64,000 bases of DNA from Azospirillum brasilense (lineage in GTDB: Bacteria; Pseudomonadota; Alphaproteobacteria; Azospirillales; Azospirillaceae). Below the pieces are notes generated by a model. It was not told where the DNA came from. It made no database searches and worked only from the letters and a program-made list of their open reading frames with translations. A program made the translations under genes and the position numbers. The stretch is from positions 1 through 64,000 of the forward strand of contig NZ_VITI01000005.1 of the NCBI RefSeq assembly GCF_007827795.1, read 5' to 3'. This document shows, piece after piece, positions 17,278-28,245 of the stretch (positions are counted from its first letter, which is position 1; the number at the start of each line of letters is the position of its first letter).

Positions 17278-18807
17278 TTGAACCCGAACCACCCCATCCA
17301 CCGCGCCGATTTTGGCCGCCGGCTGCGCGTCGTGCCGCTGATCGCCGCTCTCCTGTTGGGGCTGTCCGCCGCCGCCGGCACCCCCGCCATGGCCCAGTCG
17401 CGCCCGGCGCCGACCAGCTTCGCCGATCTGTCGGAAAAGCTGCTGCCCGCCGTGGTCAACATCTCGACCAGCCAAGCGGTGGCGCAGCGCCAGCAGGGCG
17501 CCCGTCCCGAGATGCCGCAGTTCCCGCCGGGCTCGCCGTTCGAGGAGTTCTTCCGCGACTTCTTCGACCGCCAGCAGCAGGACCAGCCGCAGCAGCCGCG
17601 CAAGTCGACCTCGCTCGGCTCCGGCTTCATCATCGACGCCAAGAACGGCTACGTGGTCACCAACAACCACGTCATCCAGGACGCCGACGAGATCACCGTC
17701 ATCCTGCAGGACGACACCAACATCAAGGCGGAGCTGATCGGCAAGGACCCGAAGACCGACGTCGCCCTGCTGAAGATCAACACGAACCACCCGCTGGTCG
17801 CCGTTCCCTTCGGCGATTCGGACGCCATGCGCGTGGGCGACTGGGTGCTGGCCATCGGCAACCCGTTCGGCCTGGGCGGCTCGGTCACCGCCGGCATCAT
17901 CTCCGCCCGCCAGCGCGACATCAACGCCGGCCCTTACGACGACTTCCTGCAGACCGACGCCTCGATCAACCGCGGCAACTCCGGCGGCCCGATGTTCAAC
18001 CTGAACGGCGAGGTCATCGGCATCAACACGGCGATCTTCTCGCCGTCGGGCGGTTCGGTCGGCATCGGCTTCGCCATCCCGTCCAACCTCGCCAAGCAGG
18101 TGGTCGCGCAGCTCCGCGAATACGGCAAGACGCGGCGCGGCTGGCTGGGCGTGCGCATCCAGGGCGTGACCCCGGAGATCGCCGAGAGCCTGGGCCTCCA
18201 GGGCCACAAGGGCGCTCTGGTCGCCTCGATCACCCCGAACGGTCCGGCGGCCAAGGCCGGCATCCAGGCGGGCGACGTGGTGACCAAGTTCGACGGCAAG
18301 GAAATCAACGAGATGCGCCGCCTGCCGCGCGTCGTCGCCGAGACGCCGATCGACAAGGCCGTCCCGGTCGAGGTGTGGCGCAAGGGCAAGTCGCAGCAGC
18401 TTCAGGTGAAGGTGGGCGAGCTTGAGGCCGCCGAGGAATCGGGCCTTCTCGCCGCCAATCCGGAGGAGCAGCGCCGCCCGCCGCAGCAGGCCCCGGCCCA
18501 GAAGCCGACCGAAACGCTCGGCCTGAAGCTGACCAACATCACCCCGGAGCTGCGCCAGCAGTTCGAGATCAAGCCCGAGTTGAAGGGCGTGGTGGTGACC
18601 GAGGTGGCGGGCAACTCCACAGCTTCGGAAAAGGGCATTCGTGCCGGCGACGTCATCATCGAGGTCGGCCAGGAGGAGGTCCGCAAGCCGGAGGACGTGA
18701 CCGCCAAGATCCAGAAGGCCAAGGAGCAGGGCAAGAAGTCCATCCTGCTGCTGGTGGACCGTCACGGCGACCTGCGCTTCGTCGCCATCCCGCTCAGCCA
18801 GGGTTGA
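17278..18807 (+). CDS. degP: Periplasmic serine protease/chaperone, DegP (HtrA) family
   Basis: Do/HtrA proteases degrade or refold misfolded envelope proteins. The 509-residue protein has a signal peptide ending near PAMAQS, a trypsin-like domain with the triad in TNNHVIQ (His), DPKTDVALL (Asp) and RGNSGGPM (Ser), then two PDZ domains (about residues 275-370 and 410-500). The chosen start is TTG 17278, because GGGAGAG lies five bases upstream; another in-frame TTG exists at 17236. No in-frame ATG precedes the signal peptide. A 17-codon open frame starting ATG 17228 ends in a TGA that overlaps this TTG. hflK-hflC-DUF2065 lie just upstream. Confidence 0.92.
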   Translation: MNPNHPIHRADFGRRLRVVPLIAALLLGLSAAAGTPAMAQSRPAPTSFADLSEKLLPAVVNISTSQAVAQRQQGARPEMPQFPPGSPFEEFFRDFFDRQQQDQPQQPRKSTSLGSGFIIDAKNGYVVTNNHVIQDADEITVILQDDTNIKAELIGKDPKTDVALLKINTNHPLVAVPFGDSDAMRVGDWVLAIGNPFGLGGSVTAGIISARQRDINAGPYDDFLQTDASINRGNSGGPMFNLNGEVIGINTAIFSPSGGSVGIGFAIPSNLAKQVVAQLREYGKTRRGWLGVRIQGVTPEIAESLGLQGHKGALVASITPNGPAAKAGIQAGDVVTKFDGKEINEMRRLPRVVAETPIDKAVPVEVWRKGKSQQLQVKVGELEAAEESGLLAANPEEQRRPPQQAPAQKPTETLGLKLTNITPELRQQFEIKPELKGVVVTEVAGNSTASEKGIRAGDVIIEVGQEEVRKPEDVTAKIQKAKEQGKKSILLLVDRHGDLRFVAIPLSQG

Positions 18808-18827
18808 TCAGAGATAGCGCTCCAACG

Positions 18828-18867
18828 AAAAGGGCATCGGCGGGAAATCGCCGGTGCCCTTTCTTTT
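18828..18867 (+). terminator. Rho-independent terminator after degP
   Basis: AAAGGGCATCGGCG (18829-18842) pairs with CGCCGGTGCCCTTT (18849-18862) with one G-T pair, and is followed by CTTTT. Confidence 0.88.
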
Positions 18868-18884
18868 CATCCGCCGCCTACGTC

Positions 18885-19154
18885 TCATCCATAGTGATAG
18901 CGGCAGGCCACGATCTCCAGGGTCTGATCCTGCCCCTGGCCGGTCACCCGATAGACCAGCCGATGGTCTCCGGTGATCCTGCGTGACCACCATCCGGACA
19001 GATTTCCGCGCAGTGGTTCGGGCTTTCCGATTCCTTTGAACGGGCTATGCGCGGCGTCGCGGATCAATTCGTTGATCCGTTTCAGAACCGTCCGGTCGGT
19101 TTCCTGCCAATACAGGTAATCGTCCCACCCGTGGGGAGTGAACAGCAGCTTCAT
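18885..19154 (-). CDS. yoeB: YoeB-family mRNA interferase toxin
   Basis: YoeB is a ribosome-dependent endoribonuclease that cuts mRNA in the A site. The 89-residue protein matches the family end to end: LLFTPHGWDDYLYWQETDR at the start, INELIRDAAHSPFKGIGKPE in the middle and SRRITGDHRLVYRV, then ACRYHY at the C-terminus with the catalytic His and terminal Tyr. A short insertion (GQGQDQTLEI) lies between the last two strands compared with Escherichia coli YoeB. Its ATG overlaps the antitoxin stop by four bases (ATGA), the usual coupled toxin-antitoxin arrangement. All key residues appear intact. Confidence 0.95.
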   Translation of the reverse strand: MKLLFTPHGWDDYLYWQETDRTVLKRINELIRDAAHSPFKGIGKPEPLRGNLSGWWSRRITGDHRLVYRVTGQGQDQTLEIVACRYHYG

Positions 19155-19405
19155 GCGTCGTCGAGGTCGCGCACGGCGCCCTGTCCGGCCTCCGCCTGGG
19201 CGATGGAATCAAGCAGGCGCGCGGCGTTCGCCGGGCTTCGGAGCAAATGCAACGTCTCCTGCATGCTCTCGAACTCCTCCTCGGAAATCATGACGACGGA
19301 GCGGGCGTTCTGGCGGGTCACCACCAGAGGCGCGTGGGAATCGCAAACCTCATCCATGTAGCGGGCGAGATTCTGGCGCAGTTCCGAGTAGCTGACGTGG
19401 CCCAT
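19151..19405 (-). CDS. yefM: YefM-family antitoxin (Phd/YefM)
   Basis: YefM neutralises YoeB and represses the operon with it. The 84-residue protein starts MGHVSYSELRQNLARYMDEV and continues with VTRQNARSVVMISEEEFESMQETLHLL, the classic Phd/YefM DNA-binding fold and dimer region, followed by an acidic Ala-rich toxin-binding tail. ATG 19405 was chosen because GGAGG lies five bases upstream; three further upstream in-frame ATGs are less likely. A TGTACA-type inverted repeat lies just upstream, matching the known core operator of the E. coli YefM-YoeB repressor. Confidence 0.94.
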   Translation of the reverse strand: MGHVSYSELRQNLARYMDEVCDSHAPLVVTRQNARSVVMISEEEFESMQETLHLLRSPANAARLLDSIAQAEAGQGAVRDLDDA

Positions 19406-19420
19406 GGCATCCTCCATATC

Positions 19421-19440
19421 CTGTACAGATTTGCGTACAG
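19421..19440 (-). promoter_or_regulatory. Putative YefM-YoeB operator
   Basis: CTGTAC and GTACAG form 6-bp inverted arms separated by eight bases, and the right arm (minus-strand sense) contains TGTACA, the hexamer recognised by E. coli YefM. It lies 16 bases upstream of the yefM ATG. A TTGACG -35-like box at 19456-19451 would place the operator over the -10 region, fitting autorepression. Confidence 0.65.
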
Positions 19441-19467
19441 GTAGCGTGCCCGTCAAGGGTTAGGCCG

Positions 19468-20379
19468 TCAGCCTTCCACGAACTCCCCGATCCGGTAGCC
19501 CTGGGCGAACAGCAGGGCGGTCAGGTCGCCATGGTCGACGCGGGCGCGGGCCTGGGCGGCCACGGTCGGCTTGGCATGGAAGGCGACGCCAAGCCCGGCG
19601 GCCAGCAGCATCGGCAGGTCGTTGGCGCCGTCGCCGACGGCCATGGTCTCGACGGTCGGGACGTGGCGCTCCCCGGCGTAGGCGAGCAGGGCCTCCAGCT
19701 TGCTGTCCTTGTCGAGGATCGGCTCGACCACCGCGCCGGTCATGACGCCGTCCACCACCTCAAGCACGTTGCCGCGGTCGTCGTCGAAGCCGACCCATTG
19801 GCGTACCCGCTCCGTGAAGCAGCGGAAGCCGCCGGAGACCAGCACGCAAGTCGCCCCGTTGGCGCGCATGGTGGAAACCAGCGTCCTGGCGCCCGGCATC
19901 AGGGTGGCGCGCTGCCACACCTCGTCGACGACGCTCTCGTTCAGGCCCTTCAGTAGGGCGACCCGCTCGCGCACCGCGTCCTTGAAGTCGATCTCGCCGT
20001 TCATGGCGCGGGCGGTGATCGCGGCGATGTGGTCCTTCAGCCCGACATAGTCGCCCAACTCGTCCAGCATCTCCTGCTCGATGATCGTCGATTCCATGTC
20101 GGCGATCAGCAGGCGCTTCTTCCGGTTGCCCGGCTTCTGGGCGATCACGTCGATGGCGAGGCCGTCCAGCGCAAGATTGGCCAGCGCGCGGCGGACGGCG
20201 GCTTCGGCCTGCTCGGGCACCAGCCCTTCCTCGGCGATGTCGCAGGCGCGGTCCGGCGCCAGCCAGTCCGGCTTGGCGGTGTCGGCGCCCAGCGCGGTCA
20301 GGGACGCGCGGGCGGCCTGCACGGCCTGCTCGTCGAGAACGGCGGAGGCGGCGGCGATCAGCGTAACGACAGCGCTCAT
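19468..20379 (-). CDS. serB: Phosphoserine phosphatase
   Basis: SerB hydrolyses phosphoserine to serine in the last step of serine synthesis. The 303-residue protein has an N-terminal ACT-like region (residues 1-85) and a HAD phosphatase domain with the nucleophile in IADMESTII, the VSGGFRCFTERV motif II, and GDGANDLPMLLAAGLGVAFHAKP as motif III/IV. The usual HAD DxDxT motif reads DMEST here, so the general acid/base position is Glu rather than Asp. ATG 20379 was chosen from family length; the frame extends 24 codons upstream. Confidence 0.93.
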   Translation of the reverse strand: MSAVVTLIAAASAVLDEQAVQAARASLTALGADTAKPDWLAPDRACDIAEEGLVPEQAEAAVRRALANLALDGLAIDVIAQKPGNRKKRLLIADMESTIIEQEMLDELGDYVGLKDHIAAITARAMNGEIDFKDAVRERVALLKGLNESVVDEVWQRATLMPGARTLVSTMRANGATCVLVSGGFRCFTERVRQWVGFDDDRGNVLEVVDGVMTGAVVEPILDKDSKLEALLAYAGERHVPTVETMAVGDGANDLPMLLAAGLGVAFHAKPTVAAQARARVDHGDLTALLFAQGYRIGEFVEG

Positions 20380-20540
20380 GGCGGGGCGATCCTGGAAGAG
20401 CCGTGGGGAAGGGCGCGCGCGCTCCCTAGCACAGCCGGGACCCTCCGCCAACCCACTCCGCCAAGCGTCGTAGACATTACGCGCCGGGGACCCGGTCGCC
20501 TCCCGCCGTGTTTCCGCTCAAATCGCGGGAGGGTTCGTCC

Positions 20541-21041
20541 ATGATCCAGCGGCCTGCCACCCTTCACACCCTGTCCATTCTCGCCTTCACCCTGGCACCT
20601 GCCTTGTTCTTGGCCGGCTGCGGCGCCGGGACCGACCTGGCGCAGCGCCCGCCGCCCGGCTATGTCGGCGACGTGGGGGCACGTGTCTCGGCGGTGGATT
20701 GGGCACAGGCCCGTCCCGTGACCGTGCAGTTGGACGAGTTCCGGTTCCAGCCCGACCGTCTGGCCTTCGAGCGGGGAACGCCCTACCGCCTGACGCTGGA
20801 GAACCGCGGGAGCGTCGCGCACACCTTCACGTCGGAAGGCTTCTTCAAGGCCATCGCGGTGCGGCGGGTCACCACCGCGCAAGGCGCCGTCGAGACGCCG
20901 GCCCTGGTGAATCTGGAGATTCCGGCCGGCCAGACCGATGTGGTGGAGTTCATTCCGGTCCAGGCCGGAACCTATGACCTAGCCTGCCACGAACCGCTGC
21001 ACAGCGGCTTCGGCATGACCGGGACCATTACGGTTCGCTGA
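20541..21041 (+). CDS. Cupredoxin-domain lipoprotein
   Basis: The 166-residue protein has a lipoprotein signal peptide ending in the lipobox LAGC (Cys near residue 27), so it is probably anchored to a membrane facing the periplasm. The C-terminal half is cupredoxin-like. RLTLENRGSVAHTF contains the first ligand-type His, and the C-terminal loop has Cys, His, His and Met in CHEPLHSGFGM, the type 1 copper-site pattern. It may carry electrons or bind copper. Ribosome binding site GGGAGGG precedes the ATG. It lies alone between serB (divergent) and miaA, with no obvious redox partner nearby. Confidence 0.8.
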   Translation: MIQRPATLHTLSILAFTLAPALFLAGCGAGTDLAQRPPPGYVGDVGARVSAVDWAQARPVTVQLDEFRFQPDRLAFERGTPYRLTLENRGSVAHTFTSEGFFKAIAVRRVTTAQGAVETPALVNLEIPAGQTDVVEFIPVQAGTYDLACHEPLHSGFGMTGTITVR

Positions 21042-21121
21042 GGCGCCGCACCGGTCGGCCTTGCCAAGCCGAGCCTTCCCCTGCCATACGCTGTAGCCGG
21101 AGGAACGTCAGGCAAGGCGAT

Positions 21122-22114
21122 ATGGTTCAGGACAGCCCGCAAATCCGGGATGTGCGGCACCGGCACGTGGTGGTGATCGGCGGCCCGACGGCGTCGGGCA
21201 AGTCGGGCATGGCGCTCGACATCGCCCTGGCGCGCAACGGCACGGTGATCAACGCCGACAGCATGCAGCTCTACGTCGAACTGGACGTGCTGACCGCCCG
21301 TCCGGGGGCGGAGGATCTGGCGCAGGCCCCGCACCGGCTCTACGGCGTGCTGCCGGCGGCGGAGCGCGGGTCTGCCGCGCGCTGGCGCGACATGGCGCTG
21401 GCCGAGATCGCCGAGGCCCACGCCGCCGGGCGCCTGCCCATCGTCGTCGGCGGCACCGGCCTCTATCTGCGCACGCTCATGGAAGGGTTGAGCGCCGTCC
21501 CCGCGGTTCCGGACGAGGTCCGCAAGGCCGCACACGCCCGCCTGCGGGACCTGGGCGGCGAGGCCTTCCGCGAGGAGCTAGTGCGCCGCGACCCGGCCTC
21601 GGCCAAGCTGAACCCCGGCGACACCACCCGTCTGACCCGCGCCTGGGAAGTGCTGGAGGCCACCGGCCAACCGCTGTCCCACTGGCAGACCCAGCGGGCC
21701 GAGGGCGCACCCGAGGGGCTGGCCTTCTCCGTCCTGCTGCTCGACCCGCCGCGTGACGCGCTCTACGCCAATTGCGACCGCCGCTTCCGCGTGATGATGG
21801 GGTTAGGGGCGCTGGAGGAGGTGCGGCGTCTGGACGCGCTCGGCCTCGACCCCAACCTGCCGGCGATGAAGGCGCTGGGGGTGCCGGAACTGCGCGACCA
21901 TCTGCGCGGCGCGCTGACGCTCGACGAAGCCATAGCGCTGGCTCAGCAATCCACGCGCCGCTACGCGAAGCGGCAGGTCACCTGGTTCCGCCACCAGCTC
22001 GCCAGCCGGCCTCCGGCCTCCGCGCTGCATGGCTGCCATACGATCAATTCACTCTACGCAAGACCGCTTAGTGAAGCAATACTGACCTATCTTGAAACGA
22101 CGTTGCGTCGTTGA
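21122..22114 (+). CDS. miaA: tRNA dimethylallyltransferase
   Basis: MiaA attaches a dimethylallyl group to the N6 of A37 in tRNAs that read codons starting with U. The 330-residue protein has the P-loop GGPTASGKS near residue 20, then NADSMQLYVELDVLTARP (the conserved substrate loop), YLRTLMEGL and, near the C-terminus, STRRYAKRQVTWFRHQ, all diagnostic. The N-terminal extension of about 15 residues before the P-loop is short and not unusual. ATG follows GGCAAGGCGAT. Confidence 0.96.
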   Translation: MVQDSPQIRDVRHRHVVVIGGPTASGKSGMALDIALARNGTVINADSMQLYVELDVLTARPGAEDLAQAPHRLYGVLPAAERGSAARWRDMALAEIAEAHAAGRLPIVVGGTGLYLRTLMEGLSAVPAVPDEVRKAAHARLRDLGGEAFREELVRRDPASAKLNPGDTTRLTRAWEVLEATGQPLSHWQTQRAEGAPEGLAFSVLLLDPPRDALYANCDRRFRVMMGLGALEEVRRLDALGLDPNLPAMKALGVPELRDHLRGALTLDEAIALAQQSTRRYAKRQVTWFRHQLASRPPASALHGCHTINSLYARPLSEAILTYLETTLRR

Positions 22115-22132
22115 CCCTCAGGAGGATTGAAA

Positions 22133-23347
22133 GTGACGGTCGATTGGGGAAACGTGTTTGCCGGTCGCGTCGCCGGTATGGGAGCCTCGGAAATCCGGGA
22201 GCTGCTGAAGCTGCTCGAACGGCCGGAAATCATCTCCTTCGCCGGGGGCATCCCGGACCCCGATTTCTTCCCGACGGCGGCCATCGCCCGCGCCTATGAG
22301 AAGATCTTCCAGTCCAACGGCGGGGCCGGCGGCGCGCTCCAGTACACCATCAGCGAGGGCTTCACGCCGCTGCGCGAATGGATCTGCGCCTACATGGGCC
22401 GCCGCGGCATCCAGGCCGGTCTGGACGAGGTGTTGGTAACCAGCGGGTCGCAGCAGGCGCTGGAGTTCGTCGGCAAGCTGCTGATCGGGCCGGGCGAGAA
22501 GATCCTGGTGACCCGCCCGACCTATCTCGGCGCGCTCCAGGCCTTCTCGCCCTACGAGCCGCAGTATCTCTCCGTTCCCGGCGACGCCGAGGGGCCGGAC
22601 TTGGCCGCGGTTGAGGCGGCGCTGGAGCAGAAGCCGAAGTTCTTCTACCTCGTCCCCGACTTCCAGAACCCCAACGGCACGACGATCTCGCTGGCCCGCC
22701 GCGAGGCGCTGCTGGACCTTTGCGCCAAGCACGGCGTGCCGATCGTCGAGGATGCCGCCTACACCGAGCTGCGCTACGAGGGCGAGGCGATCCCGTCCAT
22801 CGCCGCGCTGGACGCCGCCCGCAACGGCGGCAAGATCACCAACGTGCTCTTCTGCGGCTCCTTCTCCAAGACGATGGTGCCGGCGCTGCGCGTGGGCTGG
22901 ATCAACGGCCCGGCGGAGGTCGTCAACCGGCTGGTTCTGATGAAGCAGGCTGGCGACCTGCACACCAGCACCATCAACCAGATCGTGCTGCACGACGTGG
23001 TGTCGCAGAGCTTCGACAGCCACATCCGCCGCCTGCGCGCCGGCTACAAGGAGCGCCGCGACGCCATGCTGACCGCGCTGGCCGAGTTCGCGCCGGCCGG
23101 GGTGACCTGGACCAAGCCGGACGGCGGCATGTTCGTCTGGATCGAACTGCCGGAGGGCACCGACGGGGTGGACCTGCTGGCCCGCGCCATCAAGGACGCC
23201 AACGTCGCCTTCGTCCCCGGTTCGGCCTTCCACGCCGACCGCTCGGGCAAGAACACGCTGCGCCTCAGCTTCTCCAACAACAACCCGGAGCGCATCCGCG
23301 AAGGCATCCGCCGCCTCTGCGGCCTGCTTCAGACCGTCGCGGCGTAA
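22133..23347 (+). CDS. PLP-dependent class I/II aminotransferase (2-aminoadipate/aromatic type)
   Basis: This 404-residue enzyme belongs to the fold-type I aminotransferase group that includes LysN-like 2-aminoadipate transaminases. Seen motifs are FAGGIPDPDFFP near residue 37, VTSGSQQALEFVGK, VPDFQNPNGTT (typical of this group), and the PLP lysine in CGSFSKTMVPALRVGW. The specific amino donor and keto acid cannot be read from the sequence. The chosen start is GTG 22133, since AGGAGG sits at 22120-22125; the TTG at 22127 would overlap it. The next genes are for branched-chain amino acids, so a role in that metabolism is possible but unproven. Confidence 0.9.
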   Translation: MTVDWGNVFAGRVAGMGASEIRELLKLLERPEIISFAGGIPDPDFFPTAAIARAYEKIFQSNGGAGGALQYTISEGFTPLREWICAYMGRRGIQAGLDEVLVTSGSQQALEFVGKLLIGPGEKILVTRPTYLGALQAFSPYEPQYLSVPGDAEGPDLAAVEAALEQKPKFFYLVPDFQNPNGTTISLARREALLDLCAKHGVPIVEDAAYTELRYEGEAIPSIAALDAARNGGKITNVLFCGSFSKTMVPALRVGWINGPAEVVNRLVLMKQAGDLHTSTINQIVLHDVVSQSFDSHIRRLRAGYKERRDAMLTALAEFAPAGVTWTKPDGGMFVWIELPEGTDGVDLLARAIKDANVAFVPGSAFHADRSGKNTLRLSFSNNNPERIREGIRRLCGLLQTVAA

Positions 23348-23366
23348 CCTCTGCCGCTTCTTGCGC

Positions 23367-23401
23367 AACGGCCTGCCTCCGCACCCGCGGGGCAGGCCGT
23401 T
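23367..23401 (+). terminator. Hairpin downstream of the aminotransferase gene
   Basis: AACGGCCTGCC and GGCAGGCCGTT form a perfect 11-bp stem with a 13-base loop, 20 bases after the stop codon. No long T-run follows, so termination is likely but not certain. The rest of the 305-base gap (23402-23652) holds the candidate ilvB promoter. Confidence 0.7.
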
Positions 23402-23501
23402 CGCGTTTGAAGACGGCTTTGCGGGGAGGGCGGTCTTTCCAGCTTGCGAAATATTTGGAAAAACTGCGGCAAAAAATCTTTTCGATCATTCGCAAAATGG
23501 G

Positions 23502-23529
23502 TTGACCGGTGACCGGCGGATTGTCTAGT
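23502..23529 (+). promoter_or_regulatory. Candidate promoter of the ilvBHC cluster
   Basis: TTGACC (23502-23507) and TCTAGT (23524-23529) are 16 bases apart, giving a leader of about 115 bases before ilvB. I looked in the leader for a short peptide rich in Leu, Val or Ile codons ahead of a terminator and found none. Confidence 0.4.
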
Positions 23530-23652
23530 TTGCCGGTCCCGGCCTTCGCCTTTGGGGATAACCCCTTGTTTTCCCAGCAGGCCATCGCCGGGGTTTGAGA
23601 AGGAACAGGGCCGCCCGTGAAAAGAGGGGCCCCCATTGGAAGGTCGTGAGCT

Positions 23653-25416
<1,764 letters not shown>

Positions 25417-25466
25417 TCGCGGCGACCAAGACGAACGGTTGAAGGCCCTCTGGCGGAGTACGGATC

Positions 25467-25973
25467 GTGGAAGAGAAGATCGAGAAGCACACCATCGCCG
25501 TGCTGGTGGACAACGAGCCGGGCGTGCTGGCCCGCGTCATCGGCCTGTTCTCGGGCCGCGGCTACAACATCGAAAGCCTGACGGTGGCGGAGGTGAACAA
25601 CGCCGACCACCTGTCGCGCATCACGCTGGTCACCTCCGGCACCCGCATGGTGGTGGAGCAGATCAAGGCCCAGCTCGACCGGCTCGTGCCGGTGCACAAG
25701 GTGCACGACCTGACGGACGAGGGGCCGTCGGTGGAGCGCGAACTGGCGCTGGTCAAGGTGGCCGGCACCGGCGACCGCCGCATCGAGGCGCTGCGTCTGG
25801 CCGACATCTTCAAGGCGAAGGTCGTGGACGCCACCCTGACCTCCTTCGTGTTCGAACTGACCGGCACGACGGCGGAGGTCGACGACTTCGTTGGGCTGAT
25901 GGCCCAGCTCGGCCTCGTCGAGGCCAGCCGGACCGGCGTCGTCGCCATGTCGAAGGGAGCCACCGGGTTCTGA
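25467..25973 (+). CDS. ilvH: Acetolactate synthase small (regulatory) subunit
   Basis: IlvH activates the large subunit and carries valine feedback inhibition. The 168-residue protein has an N-terminal ACT domain, with VLVDNEPGVLARVIGLFSGRGYN (from residue 11) and TVAEVNNADHLSRITLV, and a C-terminal domain with ELALVKVAGTG and FVFELTG. The start is GTG 25467, preceded by GGCGGAGTAC, and gives the standard length. It lies 50 bases after ilvB. Valine-binding residues in the ACT domain appear to be present. Confidence 0.96.
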   Translation: MEEKIEKHTIAVLVDNEPGVLARVIGLFSGRGYNIESLTVAEVNNADHLSRITLVTSGTRMVVEQIKAQLDRLVPVHKVHDLTDEGPSVERELALVKVAGTGDRRIEALRLADIFKAKVVDATLTSFVFELTGTTAEVDDFVGLMAQLGLVEASRTGVVAMSKGATGF

Positions 25974-26058
25974 TCCCGGTCTCATGACGGCCAGGGATGA
26001 TGGGGGGACAACCCAGCCCGCCGTCCTTTATCAGTCTATCGAACAGTGTTCTGCTTGA

Positions 26059-27156
<1,098 letters not shown>

Positions 27157-27180
27157 TCGGTTCCTGGATCAAGAAACGGG

Positions 27181-27213
27181 AAAGCGCGCCGCGAGGCGCG
27201 CTTTCTTCGTTTT
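27181..27213 (+). terminator. Rho-independent terminator after ilvC
   Basis: AAAGCGCGCC (27181-27190) and GGCGCGCTTT (27195-27204) form a perfect 10-bp stem with a GCGA tetraloop, followed by CTTCGTTTT. Confidence 0.9.
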
Positions 27214-27231
27214 GGGGAGTTCTGCATTGGT

Positions 27232-27338
27232 TTGCCCCCACCCCGGCCCTCCCCCGCTGTGCAGGGGAGGGAGACTATGCGAAGTGGCGGCAGTTCCCTC
27301 CCCTGCGTCAGCGGGGGAGGGTTAGGGTGGGGGCAAAC
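27232..27338. repeat. GC-rich intergenic palindromic repeat, copy 4
   Basis: The outer arms are nearly perfect inverted repeats (TTTGCCCCCACCC and GGGTGGGGGCAAA). Inside are CCCTCCCCCGCTGTGCAGGG and its partner CCCTGCGTCAGCGGGGGAGG. It lies between the convergent ilvC and phoU genes. Confidence 0.9.
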
Positions 27339-27350
27339 GCCGCAGCACGC

Positions 27351-28055
27351 TCACACATCCCCCCGCGACCGGTCCGCCTTCGGCCGCTCGTCGAGAAGCG
27401 GCCGGCCGGTGTGCACGAAATGCACCACCTCAGCGATGTTGGTCGCGTGGTCGCCGATGCGCTCTAGGCTCTTGGCGATGAACAGCAGGTGCATGTGGGC
27501 GGTGAACATCTCCGGCAGGCGGGCCGCCGACCGGTTGATGCTCTCGCACAGGCTGGTGTAGAGCGCGTCCACCTCGTCGTCGGTGCGCCAGACGCGCAGC
27601 GCCAGCTCGACGTCGCCGTCGACATAGGCGTCCACCGCCGTGGTCAGGCGCTGGCGCACCAAGCGGCCCAGATTGGGCAGTGTGCTCATCGCCGGGGATT
27701 CGGGGAATTCCGCCACGGAGACGGCGCGGCGGGCGGTGTTGGCGGCGTGGTCGCCGACGCGCTCCAGATTGCCGGCGATCTTCAGGGCGGCGATCACCTC
27801 GCGCAGGTCGTCGGCCACCGGCTGGCGCAGCACCAGCATGCGCATGCAGTTCGCCTCGATCTCATGCTCGTAGCTGTCGAGCCGCGCGTCGGACTCCACG
27901 ATGGCGCGGGCCTGCTCCGGGTTGCGCTGGGTCAGGCAGGTCAGCGCGCCGTCCAGCTGGGTTTCCGCGGCGCCCGCCATCTGCACGATGCTGGCCTTCA
28001 GCCGCTTCATGGCGTCTTCGAAGGCGGTGACGATGTGCGGGGCGGGGTGCTTCAT
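27351..28055 (-). CDS. phoU: Phosphate signalling protein PhoU
   Basis: PhoU connects the Pst phosphate transporter to the PhoR sensor and keeps phosphate uptake in check. The 234-residue all-helical protein consists of two PhoU repeats. The metal-contact motifs are AGNLERVGDHAANTARR (about residues 93-109) and AKSLERIGDHATNIAEVV (near 193-210), both with the E-R-[IV]-G-D-H pattern. No pst or phoB/phoR genes are in the window, so this copy is separate from them. The start ATG 28055 gives family length, but the ribosome binding site is weak. Confidence 0.95.
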   Translation of the reverse strand: MKHPAPHIVTAFEDAMKRLKASIVQMAGAAETQLDGALTCLTQRNPEQARAIVESDARLDSYEHEIEANCMRMLVLRQPVADDLREVIAALKIAGNLERVGDHAANTARRAVSVAEFPESPAMSTLPNLGRLVRQRLTTAVDAYVDGDVELALRVWRTDDEVDALYTSLCESINRSAARLPEMFTAHMHLLFIAKSLERIGDHATNIAEVVHFVHTGRPLLDERPKADRSRGDV

Positions 28056-28245
28056 GGGTGCGGGCCTTGTTGGTATCGGTGCGGCGGACGGCCGGGAACG
28101 TTACCGTTTCGCGGCCCCACAGGCCAGCCTTCTTGCCACTGGTCGATGCGGTGGGCGCGGCATGGGAACGGTTGATTTCGCAGGTGCGAAATGGCAAGAG
28201 TCCGACCCTCCTACCCCTTATGACCAAGCACGGACGCCGACCCTC

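Noticed and set aside
23530-23652. Possible amino-acid attenuator leader before ilvB
   Set aside because: No short frame rich in Ile, Leu or Val codons and no terminator hairpin with a T-run could be found.
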